Below, piece after piece: positions 1 through 16,231 of a DNA stretch of 64,000 nucleotides. This DNA comes from Lepisosteus oculatus. Lineage: Eukaryota; Chordata; Actinopteri; Semionotiformes; Lepisosteidae. The notes beneath the pieces are model-generated. The model had not been told where the DNA came from and did no database searches. It saw only the letters and a list, made by a program, of their open reading frames with translations. Every line of letters starts with the position of its first letter. Positions within the stretch are counted from its first letter, which is position 1. The position numbers were made by a program, and so were the translations under genes. The stretch is from assembly GCF_040954835.1 (NCBI RefSeq), contig NC_090723.1, positions 9,372,001-9,436,000 on the forward strand, written 5' to 3'.

Positions 1-47
1 TTACACCGAGTCTGCAGCGAAGATCACTTACACTTCTTCAACCCTTA

Positions 48-175
48 CATCATCATCATCATCATCATCATCATCATAACAACAACAACAACAACAATAA
101 TAATCATAATAATAATGATAATAATAATACGTTATAGAATAATAATATTCTTCTTCGATTATTATTATTATTAAA
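48..175. repeat. Trinucleotide microsatellite cluster
   Basis: (CAT)n then (AAC)n then imperfect (AAT)n and (ATT)n runs. Confidence 0.9.
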
Positions 176-185
176 TGAACAATTA

Positions 186-250
186 TTCAATTCCATTTAG
201 TTTTCTATAGCGCCTTTCACAACAAGGTTGCCCCAAGGCGCTTACCAAAA
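186..250 (-). repeat. LINE/SINE tail fragment
   Basis: Minus strand gives GCGCCTTGGGGCAACCTTGT and GTGAAAGGCGCTATAGAAAA, the same tail type as 26330-26408. Confidence 0.6.
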
Positions 251-3200
251 CAAGTGACCACACATGTGAATACAGAGCAGAAAAGACCAAAAACGCCTTA
301 GTAAGGAGAAAAAAACCCTCTAGGGGTCCAAGGTCAACTGGCTGCTCAACCCCTTTGGGCATGCTAACATTATACAATTAAAAAAAGAAATAAATGAATG
401 AGGGTATTAATCCATCCATCATGTCTTCTGTATGTCAGTACTCCATGCAGATCTCTGTAGACCAGCAAAATCCTCCTAAACGTTAGCTATATCCCTGAGG
501 TCCCTCTTGGATCCATATTCAGGAACATTTAAGGACAACTACTTGAAACGTTGTCCAGTTATACAAGTATTTAGAGCTGTTCTATTTCCTAACCTTACTG
601 GAAGCTCAGTCTTCTCCGGTCGAGATACTTCTCCGGCGCTGGACAATGACGATCGGTCTCCAATGAAAAGCAGGACCCGAAATCCGGTCCAGGCGATGCT
701 TCGCCGCAAATGATCTTAAAAGACACACAAAAAAAACAAAAACAAAACAGTTTTAAACGTGAAATACATTTATACATTTCCGCCTTCGAAAACGTGAAGG
801 CTTTAATTCTGTAACACTTTCGCGTAGATAAAGCAAAAGCACTAAATGGTTCCGCTGAATAGTTTTATACATAGTATTCAATAGTTTTATAATAATATTA
901 TAATTATAATAATATAACTTTATTCTCAAATATTTGGGGAGATGAAAAATGTAGAGGCATACGAGTACAAAAAGTAAACACAGGCGTAGTGAATTTTGGT
1001 CGCATCAGTAGTTATGATGAATTTTGGTCGTAGCTGTGCACAATTATTGAGTGCACACTTATTGAGTGCACAATATTGAGAAAATAATTGCCGGCAGATA
1101 TAGACAACGCAGGAGAAGCGTTCTAAATTAAACATGACTAATTCATTGAAATTAAACTGTGCAAGCACATGATATTCGTATACATCAAATATTGAACATA
1201 ATGTGGTTCATGTGCACTGCATTTACTGAAGTACAATGTAAGTGTCCATTAGCCGTGTAACATTGACGACACGGTCCCTGCTTTCTGGCTGTCAGAACTA
1301 TACGAAGGATCAACCAATGGATTTTAACACAGACGTATATCATGAGATATCTCAGGATTTAGTTTTGTTTTGATTTCTTAAAGAATGTATACATTAACTT
1401 ATGACAGAGGTGTTTTCCGTTTTTAAATCAAACCTTACACGGGGTATTTAGGTATACTTAAAGTATTTAAAGAGACACATAAAGATCAAACTGTTTTTAA
1501 TTTCACGTTCGTCATTTTCTTTGAAATGCAGACAGTACGGGTCTTTTTTCCACAGGCCAGAAATCCTAGGAAATTCAAATCGATGGACCAATTCTTGATA
1601 TTATGCATGTTCTTTAAACCAGTTTTTTAAAGAGGTAAATCTGCACTGATAGAAACGAATTTATGTAGATATGTTACCATCTGTTATTATTTTGTCCAAG
1701 TTCGAATAATTAAATACCACTTTTCTTCATCACGTGTTCCATTACCTTCACAACTAAAAAAATGGTTAACAGCCGTTCTAGTGCTCATAAAATAACGAAG
1801 CGTTTCAGCACAGACAAGCGGTTGTTGATGTTAAAGAAGAAGATAAGAAAAGTAACAAACTCTCAGAACATCAGGCTGGGTTGGAAGATAGTAGATTAAT
1901 CTCATCCAGCAGTTTCTTGAACAAATAGGACTGAAGTTCGTAAATAGTTTGATGCTTATTCACCAATTTTATTCATTATATTTGTAAGGGGTGACCTTGA
2001 ATTGCGTTAATGTCAAGTTATCAGTTTCCTAATGAAATTGGTTTCTTTCGGAATGGAGAAGCTGGACGTCTCTGTCGACTTTGTCGTCAGTCTAACACGA
2101 CGCAACGAAGGATTTTCAGCAATGAGAAGAAATATCGTCTGGCCTTACTGAACATCGTGCCTAAACACCCCAACTAGCGGGTGACCGCAAACACTAGCTC
2201 GGCTTCGTAGCGTGCACGCTCGGCCAATCGACAACCGACGCTCTTTCGTCAATAAAATGCCCGAGTTTGAAAATGCGCTCAATGCAAACGTCGAAAACCA
2301 TCACGTTGGGCCGGCGCAATCTCCGAGACCTTGGACGAAAATAAACGAATCGCTGTGTGCTGCATACTGACCAACCCCACACTGTGCTCTTCTGAGGATC
2401 TCCCGGAACATCACGGGGGAAAAAAAAACAGAAACTGCACTGCGCTTAATTAAATCCTCATTAGTACCGCTGTTAACAAAGAAACAAATTCGACGATGCT
2501 ACCAGATATCGATCGTTATTAAACCAGCAAGAATACCGATTGGAAACTACGAAACGTGACGATATATAAGTTCTGCTGTTAACGGTCTCTGCACTGCGTG
2601 TACGTGGTGTCCCTTCTGCTGCGCCGTGTCTGTTACGTGTTACTGTCGCGACCCTGCAGGCTGACCACCCCGGGCCAGACAGGGCCAGACTACTAATTGT
2701 TTACAAGATGTCTCAAGTTCAACTGCAAAGTCAATCTAGTCGCACACACAAAAAAACTCCCCGCATTGCAGACAACAGCGGAGGCGAGGGTGGAGGGCCG
2801 GCGAGCGAGTGGGTGGTGGGGGAGAGAGAGAGGGGGGTCGCTGGACGTGAACTTGAGAGACACTGCAGCGACATTCCTTGACCAAAAACGCGGTGCTTTT
2901 TTTTTTCTTTTGTAAAAAAAAAAGAAAAGTACAGCCCGGAAAACCAGAAGCCTGGTTCAGCTCCCACCAAGAAGCAGCTTCACTGCTTGGAGGATGAGGC
3001 CCGAGGATTGTAGTGCTTGCGAAACCCAATTTATTTTATTACTCAAAACACCCTTCTGAGAGTAATAGAAGTAATTAATAAAAGAAGCTTGACGGCTCTC
3101 TAATGAATGTTTTTTTAGGTTACTGTGCAACCAGCTTTACCCGATGCCTGGCCCGGCTGCAGTGGCGTGTTCTCGTAACCGACTTGACCCCGATCTGTGA

Positions 3201-6200
3201 GAAATTCCTCAGTATCTGACTCGCCGCGATAGACACGCAGGAAACAGCGAGAAGTGACTTTCAGGCGCGGATCCACAGCGGATGAGCCCGCTCGCAGCCG
3301 AAAAACAAAACGAAAACACACATTTATTCATTCGTATCAATTATACTTCTGCTCTGTATAAAATACGTAACGATACCATAACACAGAATGAACTGAATTG
3401 TGTAGTAGTAGTGAAAACCTGTGTTGAAAACAACAGTGTCCGTTGAAATAATGAGTTTATTTAATTTTACCACAGATTCGCAGTGTTCACGAATGTACAC
3501 GCGAAGGTAGGCGGTTTACTTCCAATAGATTTTTACTTCCTTAATCGAGGAATCAATATTGAAAGTTGATTCACGAGAAAAGGGAACATTTCACCAATTA
3601 AATGGCCAATAGAAATAAAAAGCCTCAAAAAGCGCTTTGCAGGGCAGTAGCAACCTGATACAGCAGTAGTCAGATTCTGAACACAATTATATATACACAG
3701 AAATAATTAATTATAATTCATTTGGTTAGTATTAGATAAAAATAAATGTGCGTCCGAAAGAGATCAAACAAATTACTGAACGCTAAATAATTATTTTTTG
3801 TTGCGTTCTTAAAAACCCGCCAGTGTCGTAACAGGGCACTGGCTTCGGTCATTGTTATTAACGCGCAGTGGAATCTCTCTCAGTGACCAAAGTCGGAATT
3901 GAATCCAGGATTTTCTTCTCCGATGAAGTGTTCGTGTTAGCTGCTGCTGGTGGCGTCGCCGCAAACGCGTGCAGTTATTGCGGTGTGCCAAATTAGTGCG
4001 ACGTAAAAAAAAATTCCACGAAACAAAACAGTAAAGCAATTTTTTCCCGCGCGTCCTCGTGCTTGAAAGCAAATTCTCTTCGTAAAAATAACAACTCTGT
4101 CGAACGGAGGAGAAAAAAATCAATGCGCTCTTTCCAAGCGTCGGCATCTAATACATAAGGATACACAACCTTGAGAAGATACAGATATCAAAGTCAGCCA
4201 CTGCTTTTTAAGCGAATTTGACAAAAGCAGGTTATGCACGAGAATCCCTCTTAATTAGTATCATTGAGCGGTGGTGTCAAGAACTGAATCTTGAGCTAGT
4301 CCCGGGCCGTATTATCATCACTGGTGTGACCATCAGGAGCGTCCTCATTACACAGGAGAAAAACGTCAGGCAGGACTAATTCGTGGTTAGTTAGGATATC
4401 CCCGTTCTTGCGGTGAATATGTGTCTTGCTTAACGAAACCTGACATAGGGGAGCCCTCGTTGTAAGAAGGGTCAGGCGATAAAGGATGAGTTATACAACC
4501 TCCCGTTTCTGGATAAATGAACGTGAGAAATATTGTTTGGAACTGGAACAGCGCGAATAGTCTAGGAAATGTACACTTCTCCCCCTTGCCGAGGGGGGTA
4601 CATTTTTAATTGGTCGTTAGACAACATTTGAAAGGACTTTGGCAGTTGGAAGCCAGGGGTTTTGGGGGGAAATGAGAATTTTGTTTAGTGAACTAGATTT
4701 TGTAATCTTGGGGCGAAATTGAAGCCCATCGGTTACCGCGCAACATTCTTGATCTATTTGTGGCGTTGGAGCCTACAGCCTGGATATTTAACAAAACGTT
4801 TTGTTTTCACTGGTGTGCATCTTGACTTTGTCTGAGTGTAACTCTGTGTGTCGAAAAGTCGTTAACATCAAGGGTAAACAGGCAGGAGAGCAGACAGACA
4901 AGCGGGTTTGAATGCCTTTGTCAAGTTCAATGTTAACTGTCGGCGGCAGGCGTTTCGGACTTGACTGGTCATGTCCTGCAGCTCTGGGGCGAGGTGTGAG
5001 CGACTCTTACCCACAGAGACCGATAAACACTCCCAGATCTGAAACCGATTTATCAACAGCATAGGCTGTTTTTTTATATATAAATTACAGTGACTTACTT
5101 AGCCGTGTGGCCATGGCTGTAAATAATTGTGGTAAAAAAGTAAGGTGGTCTTGACAAAAACAAATGAAAAACCACACACTCTTCTTTCTGTATGTCAGTA
5201 CGCTCGGAGAAACATTAACAACATCTCACACATACGCACAAAAGCAGTAATTACCTCATATAGAAGGATATTTCACAGTACGTGTATATTACAAACCGCC
5301 ACGCATAATTAGTAAGAAGTAGACAATTCATAACTGCATTCGTTTCTGATACTTGTATTTTGCCGGATTCATTGCTGTTTAATATATGGTGAGAATTCAG
5401 TCTGGGACCCGAGAACCTATTCGTCAATAGAATACATTAAAAAATAAAAAATAATAATTCATAACGTTAAAAAGCAAGAAGCACACTGTTACTAGGAGGC
5501 CTCCCGGTACCAGGCTGTGAAGCCGAGACTTGTCTTGACACGTTCCTGTGGCCTGGTCACCCAAAGTAGCCGTTGCTAACTTCGGCAAAAATGTGACTGA
5601 ACCAAAATAAACAACGAAAATAATATTTGCGGAGCCATAAAACGTATATTTACGAAACGTTCTCTTCAAATAAAATCAATTGGCTTTCATCAGCATCCCG
5701 CTTGTAGACAGAGAGGGGTTAGTATTCTATACCGAGTATACTACACCCCTCTGGGGAAAAACAAACAACAATAATAGAAACTTCAGAAAATGAGCGGGAC
5801 AAAAATCTCGCGTTCATTTATTTCGACTCCCAAGTTTCACATTTTCCAAGTTACATTTGGAGACAAAATCCCCCGCTCTTTAAAAAGAGCGACGACAATT
5901 TTATTGGACCAACGCTTCCGTTTCACAGAGATCAGAAAGCTGCCAACTTTGAGATATATTGATTAAGAAAGATACAGATAAGTGTGTTATGCTGAAAGGA
6001 TTCACCCCTGTACTTACAGAACGGACTCACGGGCATGTCTGTTTCCAGTCTATGGCTTCTGCTTAAGTCAGACGGCTTCTTCCAGTACATTTGCCTTTAG
6101 TGGCCGCCCTGTGAGCTTCAATGAGCCCAGAAGAGCGCCCTGTGACGCTATGTGTGCACTAAATCTCAAATGAACCTTATTAATTGCCGGTATTATTAAT

Positions 6201-8842
6201 TGTAATTAATGCTGCCGCGATGGTTTTCCGAAATTGTTTTCCTCCTCTTCTCCCCCCCGTCTAAACCTCCTGGATATTTCAATAATGGAAAAGACAAAAT
6301 AAGGACTCTTTCTGGTTGGCTAGGTGTTGCCATGTGATGGCTTGAACAGGCTGAAATCACGGTTACAATCGTCATAACATGGACCTCATCGGCTCATTTA
6401 CGTCAAATACCAGAGTCTGCACAGAGCTAATATCCCCTAGAACACTGCAACATCCAGAGCAGTAGTAATTCACCTGGCTGAGGAAAAGCACTTTCTGGGA
6501 CACATGGCAGTATTGTCTCGGAACGCCGAGTTCCACTTTCTTCACGATAGTTCAATGTGAAATGCGAAACACTGGTTTTATACTTTACCCAGATCAGAAA
6601 CCCCCACTTGTGGCTTCCGCCTAACAGCCGAGGTGACGGATTCACACCTCCTGCTAACAGACTGTTTTAATTAAAACACGCCGGCTGGCAAACGGAATAT
6701 TCACCTTCAACTGGAGGGGGAAAAAAAGAGGTCAGAAGATTTAGGTCTAGTTCTGGTATAATGTAGCTACTTGTACTTATAATTCAGAAAGACGACTCAG
6801 ACTTAATGAGGCGTATTCCTTCTCTATTGCTGTCTCGGTTTGGACGTAGAATAAACAGGGGGAAGAGCCGCTTATCTCAGCCCAAATGCGAAGAAAGAGA
6901 AAGAGAACTTACAAAGATTAGGAGAGAGGAAAGGTGAAGTCAGTAGCCTGTGAATCGATGGCCTCCCAACACCTAAACTAATCCAGACGCGCCTGCCGTG
7001 CCTGGTTCTCAAGAAGCGCCCCAGCTCTGTTCACTGTCTGACAATTAAACTGCTCCAGCATCGACATATTCATAAATTCTCCACATGAAACGCCGTGGAA
7101 CACATTACCGGCGGGACTGCCACCTTTCTAGTTTCGTCCACCCCCCCAAAAAAACTCAGATATCGCGCATGTTTCACCCCAAAGCCACGAACCGACGAAG
7201 TTGAAAATGTTCAAGTTCGCTCAAATACTTTGAAACAAGTCTTACACGGATGGTTTAAGGTTTTCGTATACGACTGGGCTTAGGGACAGTCTGAGTCCCC
7301 TCGACGCAAATATTCAGACCCTGTATTATTTACAGTTCCTTTTGCTGATGCGGGGAAACTCACTCTTTAGGAGACCGAAAGTTTCGAAGAAGGCCGTCCT
7401 GCTGCCTGCTCAAAACGCACTGCGAGATCGGTCGTACCCGACGCGCAACTCACACCCGTCACTGGGGCCAGCTGGAAACGGGCAGAGGCGTTAATCAACA
7501 CGCAGATTCTTTTTTAAAGTAAAATACAACAAAAAAAATGCGAAAGTAAACGGAACGCCGTGTATACGAGCGACGAGGAGGGGACTGCGGGCCCGGTTTG
7601 GTTAGGCAGGTATTCGAGGGAGCCGAGGTCACTGCTTATCTGGTGGGCACGTGATGCTGAAGGTCAAGGTCGAGGGCTGATTTAGAGTCGCTGTCTGGGC
7701 TGATCTCTCTCCCCTCCGACATCAAACACTGCCCGAGCCCCGCTGAGCAGCAGCCGCTGGAGCGGGCTGTAAATATTGGGAGCGAGATACCACTTCACAC
7801 ACACACAAAGAGCAGCACAGGGAAGCGGAAGAAACGCGATTTTACATCCACATTTAACTCAATCGCGCACCATAATCCCCACTTTCACCGAGCAGGTATC
7901 GCTCTGTCGTCGCACCCGTAGGCGTCTTTTTACAGCAATAGGATTTGCACACCCGAACGCGGCTATTTTACAGATCAGGAATGGCGACCGACACCGAGAA
8001 CAGCGCTGGATGAGTAAATACGACCCTAACAATCAGAAAAAAAAATGATCGCTTTTGACTTTCAGAATAAAAAAAAAAAACGATTTTAAAAAACAGATTC
8101 TTCCTGAAATAATATTCTAAAAACGCTACGACAAAAAAGCTCATTCGGCTTTGGAAGTGTGTGAACTGAGCACCGGGGATGTGATAAAATCGTATTGAAA
8201 GCGGTTTTCAAGATGAGATTTAGTTCACTCGCTCGAAATTAAAACGCAGACGAGAGTCGATCTTTGAGTTATGCTAAAATCGCTTTTTCGTCTGGAATGC
8301 GGTTTCATCTGCAAGTCTTAAAATCAGTCAGGACACGTAACGCGTTCCCCTGCAAATACGCCAAATCGGACAAAGTAACGACAACAATCGAATTCTGTCT
8401 TTTCACCTCGAGAAGGTGGTTCTGCACCAATGACCCCGTTATCACTGTTTTATCAGGAACAAGCGAGCATGTATAAAAATATGTAATATATGCACCACAT
8501 ATAAGAGTATATCTCATCTGCAACCGCATGGATGTAGGCCTATGTAAGACAATATTTAAAAGTACGTTAAGAATTAAAAAAAAATACCACTTAATTTCAC
8601 ATCTCAAACTGTAATCTCTCAAAACGCACCCATCATACAAAACTCACGACACGATGGTAAGGCGTTGTTTTAGAAGTAATTCCTAAATATAAACCTCGAC
8701 AAGCCTAATGGTATGTCGTTATTCCCTTTAACGATCCAGCCGGTTGGGTTTCGAAGAGTAACCCGTTCAGGTTCATCAAAAAGCTCCTTCTAAATGACCA
8801 CACATTCAACGTGACAATAATATTTTTTTTAAAAAAAGGGTA

Positions 8843-9312
8843 TTTTATTAAACTCGCGGACATAGGCCTTTTATTAGCATTTTAATTTCGCATATTGTTT
8901 TACAAGTGCTAAACAGTATATCTGGGAATAGGACTCGGTGCATAATAGGGTCGGTTACACTACAGCAATAATACAGGCACAACTAATCCGCTAGACAGGC
9001 ATAATACATAAGAAAGTACGAGTAGTATTTTATAGCAGGCATGGTTAAATGTTTGTATTTACAGTCCTTTTAGCTCTGTTAAGTCCGTGTGATTCACCAT
9101 ACAGAAATCCTCAGATCGTTGTAACAGAGGCACCTTCGCTTAAACCATTTCAACTGGCAATAAAAAAAAACAGTAAACTGAGTTCTCTGTCGAATCACAT
9201 CTTCTCCCTCTCTGTCTCGCGCGAGGATTATTATCATTATTATTTTTTTTTTAAATCAAGAGCAATTAAAGTCCAAAGTCCCAGGCGCAAACCTGAAGCG
9301 CGAGATTGGTAA
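8843..9312 (-). other. hoxb13: hoxb13 3' UTR with candidate poly(A) signals
   Basis: Downstream of the TAA the minus strand carries AATAAA at 8870-8875 (in CTAATAAAAGG) and again at 8844-8849. A 3' UTR of about 440-470 nt is inferred from these. No other coding signal is seen in the stretch. The exact cleavage site cannot be read from sequence. Confidence 0.4.
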
Positions 9313-10715
<1,403 letters not shown>

Positions 10716-10875
10716 ATCACGATCACCATTCGGGCTAAGGATTCTGTTTTAAAAGACGGGGGTCCGGAACGTGACTCTCTGTTACATCCAAGGAGATGAG
10801 TTGACGCAACGGAGCGGGGTTCGGAATAGCAGGGCTCCATTGGGCGGCCGGCGGCCACGTGATATGCAAAACAGC
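10716..10875 (-). promoter_or_regulatory. hoxb13 proximal promoter / 5' UTR region
   Basis: The 160 bp upstream of the ATG include, on the minus strand, an inverted CCAAT box (GCCCAATGG, 10837-10845), a CACGTG E-box (10856-10861) and an octamer-like TTTGCATAT next to it, in GC-rich sequence. No TATA box is obvious. Assignment as the promoter is by position and motif content only. Confidence 0.45.
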
Positions 10876-13800
10876 AGGCCGCAGGAATCGGTCAGAAAAT
10901 GGAACTTTATTGCTTTGCAGAAGCTGCGTGAGGCTTGTATAAAAATGCCTTTATACATCTGAATTCTTTTATGTGAAACCAAATTGCATGTTATTTGCAT
11001 ATGATCCAAAAAACAAAGTTATTGAAGTTAATGATATGTATATAAAAAACGAAATGAAAAAAATTAAGGCCTGATTTAAAACAGGCAAATGCGGTTGAAA
11101 GCAAAATAACTCTAAAATTGCATTTATTACCCAAAAATAAAGCATGTGGCATATGTGAAGTCGAATAGTACCTTAGCATCGTTTTTTTTCTCTTTCAATT
11201 TTATTTCTCGTCTGTAGGGTTACTTTTACAGATTTAGCCTATTTAAACATCTGTTCCCATATTTATTGTATGTTGTTTTTCCGTCACGGTCTGGAGAGGA
11301 AATAAACTGTAACGTTTCTGCGCTTAACAGAGTTCCCACGGCACCGCCTCGTTCTACAAAAAAAAATCATTAAAATGCTAATGGAAAAGGAGAATTGATA
11401 TTGCGGTGTTAATTAAAAACGCTGTAAATGTTCCCAATGAGTATTGCGTGCAGCACATACACACGTATGAAATAATACTAAATATAAATTCATACTTATT
11501 CATTAAAATAATCGTCTGGACCGTGACATGCCAGCTAACACTCAAAAACAGACATTGCTGTCCGGTGTCTCGCTTATTTTTTTTTTTGTGGTGGATTCGA
11601 ACCACGTGCATGTTGTGAGGAAAACCCTGCAAATTGAGGTAAAGGAGAGCTTATTTTCTATCAAACCATTTCTTTTCCACAGCAAAGACAGCAGTATTCA
11701 AATAATTAAATCAGACAATTAAAGCATGTATTCCAAAGGATGCCTGAACTATTTTTTTTTTTTAAATGAGGGCGCGCAAAAGCCTTTCCGACTTTTTGCA
11801 CAGAATTGCCGGAATAAACTCCTACAGTGCAAGTAATTTGCATACCGCTCACAGTCGTCAGATGTTAAAGCAATACATATCCATTAATTTCGCGGTTTTA
11901 TTTTCAAGCTCTCGTGGATAACAATAGAAATATTGTTATATGCCCAACGAAATGGCACGAATCGTTACTACAAAAAAGGCCATATGAAAACCTCCAGAGG
12001 AATTATTTTTCCTTTCCTAGACGACTTTTAAGAAACGTAACGTTTCGACCAGTTGTAGTCTGAAGACCTCTTGCCCGAAGGCCAAAAACATTTCAAGTCT
12101 GCTTCGCTTTTTTTTCGAGCTAACATTCGTTAACTGATGGGTTCTTTTTCTCTGTATGTTTCAGTCAGAATGTGGCAAAATAACAATATTCCTAAACTGG
12201 GAATTCATTTGAAACGTAGTACTAAAGACGAGGAAATCGCTTTAAATCTAGGATACGGCTTGGCATTAAAATTAGTACTGCTGAATAAAATGGCATCGGA
12301 TGTCTTAGAATTCTAATGAAGCGCGAACCTATATTCTGAAAATTAATCTTCCGAAAAAAAATAAGTGAAGCCGTGGGGACTGCTAATTTAAATAAAAAAA
12401 CAACCGGCTGAGATCCCTCGATTAATTAACTACTAAGTACCTTTTTTATGTTCTCAAATACAGGAAAGACGGCACCGTATCTATGTGTCAAGAAGACGCA
12501 TTGAGGAAGGCACGTAAATATATATAATTGATATTCAATTTTAAAGTTGTTGGTCCCAGCGGTTGTCCGAGTAGAGCCTCACCCCTAAAACCTGTCTCTT
12601 TTTTCCTTAAAGAAAAGGTGAGACGAGCCCACACCGAGGTAGTGGTTACAATCGCGCAGGTTAGAACAAACTACCGGCATTTGACAGAATGTGCTTACTG
12701 TGACCACTGCTATATTATTTATACGCAGACCTAAATCATAGAACCAATACAGAATAATTTGAGTTACATATTTAAACACAAAACGCCACGAATTACGATT
12801 CCTCTCGTTTGTTATGATTCGGTTCTCAATATCCGCGCAATCCATTGATCCACTGATTAACAAATAAGAGGGAAATTGCCTAATAAAAACAACGTAAATG
12901 CGAGGTTAGGTTCCACATAAACTTAAAAACACACAGGATAGTAACCACCTGAACCATTAATGAGAATTGGAAGGGACGTGAACAGTATTTGGCTCTTTCG
13001 AGAGGAGCGAGTTGAGAGTGAGAGAATATGTTCAAATTTCAAAGAGTTTCGTTTGAGACAGCAGGGATGTCCGTTGGTTAAAATGGAACTGAATGTCTCT
13101 GTTGTTGTTTTTGTGCAAGAAGAATATTTCTCCCTCTCCGAGAATCAAGGTACTTTTTTGAAGGGGGAAATATTCATTTCAGAATTGTCGGCCCGAAACC
13201 TGAAAACAAACCCCCCTCTCTCGCGTCTGGCCTCTGTGTTTCCGACACGACGCGGAGACATGGCCGCCCCCCCAAACACCCACCCACACGCACACACACC
13301 CTCGGCGAGCTTCTTTACATACGGGTCAGACAAGCCCTCAAGGTCAAGGCCAAGTTGAAAGTTAAGAGTCTAGCCGCCCTGAAGGAGCAGCGCCGCGGAC
13401 CAGACACGCTCAAGTTCAAGGCTGAGACTCCGATCTTCCAACCCCGACAGCCAGCCCGCCCCGGCCCCAACGAAATCATGACCCCAAACGCCTTTATCAA
13501 ATATGTTTAATGACCTACAGCATATACAGTAGATGGGAGATAAGTCCGTGTCCTGGTGAGAGGGAAGGCGGAGAGACCGACAAGAGGAGTGGCCGGAAAA
13601 TTATTTATAAAAAAAAACAATGTAAAATAATATCTGCCCTATATTTAGACTATTGGGAAAAGCCCATGTACAGCACACATCACTGACGCGCCCGCTGGGA
13701 TGCTTTTAAGACAAGGGATTTAGTTCGAACAGAAGGCAATAGAATGACACCGATTAAAAAGAGAATTCACCAATGTTTCGTTTGCTTGTCTGCTTTGTAT

Positions 13801-15790
13801 TTCAAACGACAGGAGCTCAGCAGCGTCCTACATTTTTTTAAAGGCTCTGCGCCGTGCCCCGGGTGGCACGGGGGTGACCGCGGAGGGCCAGCCTTGCACA
13901 TAACTACTGTACCCAGGAAATGCCTGCATATCCTTACTGTCAAACTTCCTGCCTACTTGTTGCTCGTATAATGACTTCACCGAACAAAGGGCTCTGTGCA
14001 CTTCACGCCTGTCGGGCCACGAGAAAGTAAAATACCCTCGCAAAATGCGCCAAGAATTATACAAAAGCTTCTCTTGCCAAGAAGCCGGGTCAGGTATGTA
14101 GCTTTTTTATGTTGTTGTTATACTAATGAATCGTGGTGTCACTGTACTCCTTGGCTGGAAAAATAATGCCAGATAAGCGGTAATCCAGACGTATCTGGGT
14201 GAAACCGATCACCGATATGAGAGGGTCCGACACTGACACGCTGAACACCTTATTTAAAACCCAGTGCTACTGGATTACACCAGTACCTCACACAAGCGAG
14301 TTTCCAAAATTCCAGGTTCTTGGTGTCGTACGACAGTTAGGACCACAAGGAAGGGCTTGTTACTCGAGAGACGTAATGACAATTTTCTCGCTCGAATTCT
14401 ACCGAGAAAAGCACAAACGTATCGCGTGTGAGACTCGGTATTTCAATCCTGTAACACGTCAATAATTTTAATTAAATGTATTGGACGTAAACGTAGGAAA
14501 GAGAGCTTGTGGATAATACGCACGCTACGTAGCTCAGCAGTCCCAGGAGTGTGTTTTCGAATATTCCTGGATATATTCCAACCTCTTTGCTATTTTTTTT
14601 CTAGGAAAAAAAACGTTTCCGCACTCGAGAGGCGCGTTGTAATATACTGGAAAAATTTCTGATTGGAGCACAAATACCGAGTCACTGTTCGCAAACAATT
14701 ATTCGGGTCGTCCTTTATTTTTTCTGTGTTCGGATAGGAACGGTTTCAAACGCGTAGAGCTCGTAAGCGCGGAGTCTAATAAAAACTCGCCCTCATGTTT
14801 GTCCTGATCGAACCCAGACGGGTTCTCCGCTTCACACTTGAAGAAAGCTGAATAGGTCCAACTCTGTTTTTTTTTTCCTTCTACTTGTCGGATTGCTTGA
14901 TGAAGTGACACAAGCAACATAGAGGATCTTTGTTTTCAAAACGTATAATCCAACCTGCATTTTATTCCTGGCGTACACAGTTATCGCTGGCTGGTTTTTA
15001 TGAATAAAAAAGTACAGTGATTTTGTGAAATGGAGATAAACAATTTGTGGTATTTCGAACCTCTATGATTCAGAATATGTCATTACATTTTGGATATAAT
15101 CGAACTTTCAAAAATACCAAAACTAACGGCAGCAAATGTTCGACAGGTTGTTCGTGACTGAGCCGCGTGTAAAAGAAATGAAATGTATATAGTTTAAGCC
15201 CTTACACGTCTTAGTGTTTCTGAGGCACTGGGCAGAAGGGCGTGAGACACTGTGACACGGTCCCAAACCTCAGAAGCGACTGCTTGGAGGAGAGAACGAG
15301 AGTCGACAACTAAAACGTTGTCTAGAAGTTAACTAGAAGTTAAAAAGTCAAAGTCGTTTTCCGTTCTCCACCCTAGTGAACTAAAAACCCTACCAATAAA
15401 ATGTGGAACTCTTAACCTCCCTGTTTCTGTTGCAAACAGACAAAAAAAACTCAAATGGAATAAAACTACCAACATTCCACCTCTTTATGCCGTCATCTTA
15501 GACCTGAGAGTTCTACCGATACAACAATGGCGATATTGTAAAATCGACATTATTGCTGCTGTTGTTATCACCCGTAAACTTTATTTTAAACATTTTGTTT
15601 TGAAACTAACTTCATAACATTAGTACACTTCATTTCATGCATATAGTCCTTATAAAGGCCAACTGAAGCGCCCTTCGTCCCCAAAATAAACACTTTTGTT
15701 CAACTTTGTATAGACAATTTATGGAAACAGAGAGCACAACAGGGTAATGTGCAAACTAAAGACGCACAGAAGGACGTTAGTTAAGGAGGT

Positions 15791-15838
15791 ATAATAACAA
15801 CAACAACAACAACAACAACAATAATAATAGTAATAATC
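15791..15838. repeat. (AAC)n/(AAT)n microsatellite
   Basis: About eight AAC units followed by AAT units, ending 30 bp before duplicated element copy A. Confidence 0.9.
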
Positions 15839-15867
15839 TTCTCATCTACTACGTCATGCTATTAGTC

Positions 15868-15990
15868 TGAGTTACGTCGTACAGGGAAACAGGCCTCATA
15901 AGAATTTAACAGAAACTCATGCCTTTCAGTGATTTCCAATCGCATCTGCTCAGCGATCATCTGTTATTATATCGACAATTACTGGGGGCT
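15868..15990 (+). other. Duplicated intergenic element, copy A
   Basis: Shares ordered blocks with 31976-32078: GTCGTACAGGGAAA, CTCATA, CCTTTCAGTGATTT, TTATATCGA and AATTACTG. Copy A has about 25 extra bp in the middle. No coding potential. See the paired copy for interpretation. Confidence 0.7.
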
Positions 15991-16172
15991 TAACTGCTGC
16001 TGCTGTAAGTAATAAGTGTTGCTGGAGCGTGTTGTGAGCAAAAAAAAAAGAAACGAATTTGAGTGCATGTGAATAACAATTTAGGCACATATTAACAATT
16101 TTAAAATGACGAGCTATGCATAATTCAAAACTACCCGTGTTAGGATTTCAGGCGCATACGGGCCTGCGTCTG

Positions 16173-16231
16173 ATGTTATTATTAATATTATTATTATTAT
16201 TAATAATAATAATATAATAATTATAATAATA
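16173..16231. repeat. (TTA)n-(TAA)n palindromic microsatellite
   Basis: TTATTA units followed by TAATAA units make an AT-only inverted repeat able to form a hairpin. Confidence 0.85.

Larger units (their letters stand above)
1..8842. other. DNA 3' of hoxb13, no gene seen
   Basis: Apart from the microsatellite at 48-175 and a retroposon tail at 186-250, I see no exon with recognisable similarity, no homeobox and no RNA gene. Sequence is AT-rich with long A/T homopolymers. A GC-richer patch at 7560-7770 has CACGTG and GGTCAAGGTCG and could be regulatory. The direction is towards hoxb9/hoxb10 of the cluster. Confidence 0.6.

Noticed and set aside
425-5199. Shared TTCTGTATGTCAGTAC at 425 and 5184
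   Set aside because: A single 16-bp match without flanking similarity is expected by chance in 64 kb of AT-rich sequence.
1-9312. mir-196 or another Hox-cluster microRNA
   Set aside because: I looked for the mir-196 mature sequence on both strands between the window start and hoxb13 and did not recognise it; it probably lies nearer hoxb9, outside the window.
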